Source of the DNA: Candidatus Melainabacteria bacterium
GTDB lineage: Bacteria > Cyanobacteriota > Vampirovibrionia > Obscuribacterales > Obscuribacteraceae
NCBI GenBank assembly: GCA_016209785.1
Contig: JACQVM010000357.1
Location: 1 to 5,380, forward strand
Direction of reading: 5' to 3'
Length of the DNA stretch: 5,380 bases
How positions within the stretch are numbered: the stretch's first letter is position 1; the number at the start of each line of letters is the position of its first letter. Positions 5,349 through 5,380 of this stretch are shown here, piece after piece. A program made the translations under genes and the position numbers. Under the pieces are notes generated by a model that was given only the letters and a program-made list of their open reading frames with translations, was not told the origin of the DNA and made no database searches.

Positions 5349-5380
5349 ATGTTAGCTTTCAGCCGTTACCCCTCGAAGAG
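5349..5380 (+). CDS. Start of a truncated gene, CsrA-like in its first residues
   Basis: The gene runs off the window after 10 codons plus two bases: MLAFSRYPSK. CsrA proteins usually open as M-L-(I/V)-L-(S/T)-R, so the ML-x-hydrophobic-S-R pattern fits, but ten residues cannot establish this. GTGGGG ends 5 bases before the ATG and can act as the ribosome binding site. The same GGGG (5340-5343) could pair with CCCC at 5325-5328 in the leader. CsrA is an RNA-binding regulator of translation. Other proteins starting this way remain possible. Confidence 0.4.
   Translation, partial: MLAFSRYPSK

Noticed and set aside
1..5380. CRISPR array, insertion sequence, or prophage
   Set aside because: No regularly spaced repeats, transposase, terminal repeats or phage genes are visible.

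Overview
The window is bacterial DNA of moderate GC, roughly 44-45% by eye, with a GC-richer first 100 bases (61 of 100 by direct count). It has one tRNA gene, Shine-Dalgarno-led genes, a Sec-type signal peptide and a wHTH antitoxin-like gene. Nothing here fixes the phylum. No phage, transposase, CRISPR or plasmid gene is visible.

Layout: a tRNA-Thr(CGT) gene (101-172) is followed by a run of four + strand genes. The first is a tandem-repeat tautomerase (321-743), and one base after it comes an aminoglycoside/choline-kinase-fold phosphotransferase (745-1752). Next are a RimJ/RimL-type GNAT acetyltransferase (1801-2436) and a secreted polysaccharide-lyase-like protein (2537-3352). The tautomerase and kinase almost certainly share a transcript. 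The acetyltransferase may extend that operon. The lyase, after a 100-base gap, may be separate.

The second half alternates in orientation. A small unrecognised minus-strand ORF (3358-3612) converges on the lyase gene. A + strand DUF6088/AbiEi-like antitoxin-type protein (3707-4336) follows it, with no toxin gene beside it. An unrecognised two-helix membrane protein (4398-5123, minus) converges on that one. A non-coding stretch of about 225 bases then carries a palindrome at the membrane gene's start, a perfect 9-bp hairpin and a possible promoter. The window closes on the first 32 bases of a + strand gene whose opening residues resemble CsrA.

The first three proteins are all small-molecule-type enzymes (tautomerase, kinase, acetyltransferase) and could modify or detoxify a common compound; that link is inference. 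The most open questions are the tautomerase-kinase pair, the antitoxin-like gene without a toxin beside an orphan membrane protein, and the two unrecognised minus-strand genes.
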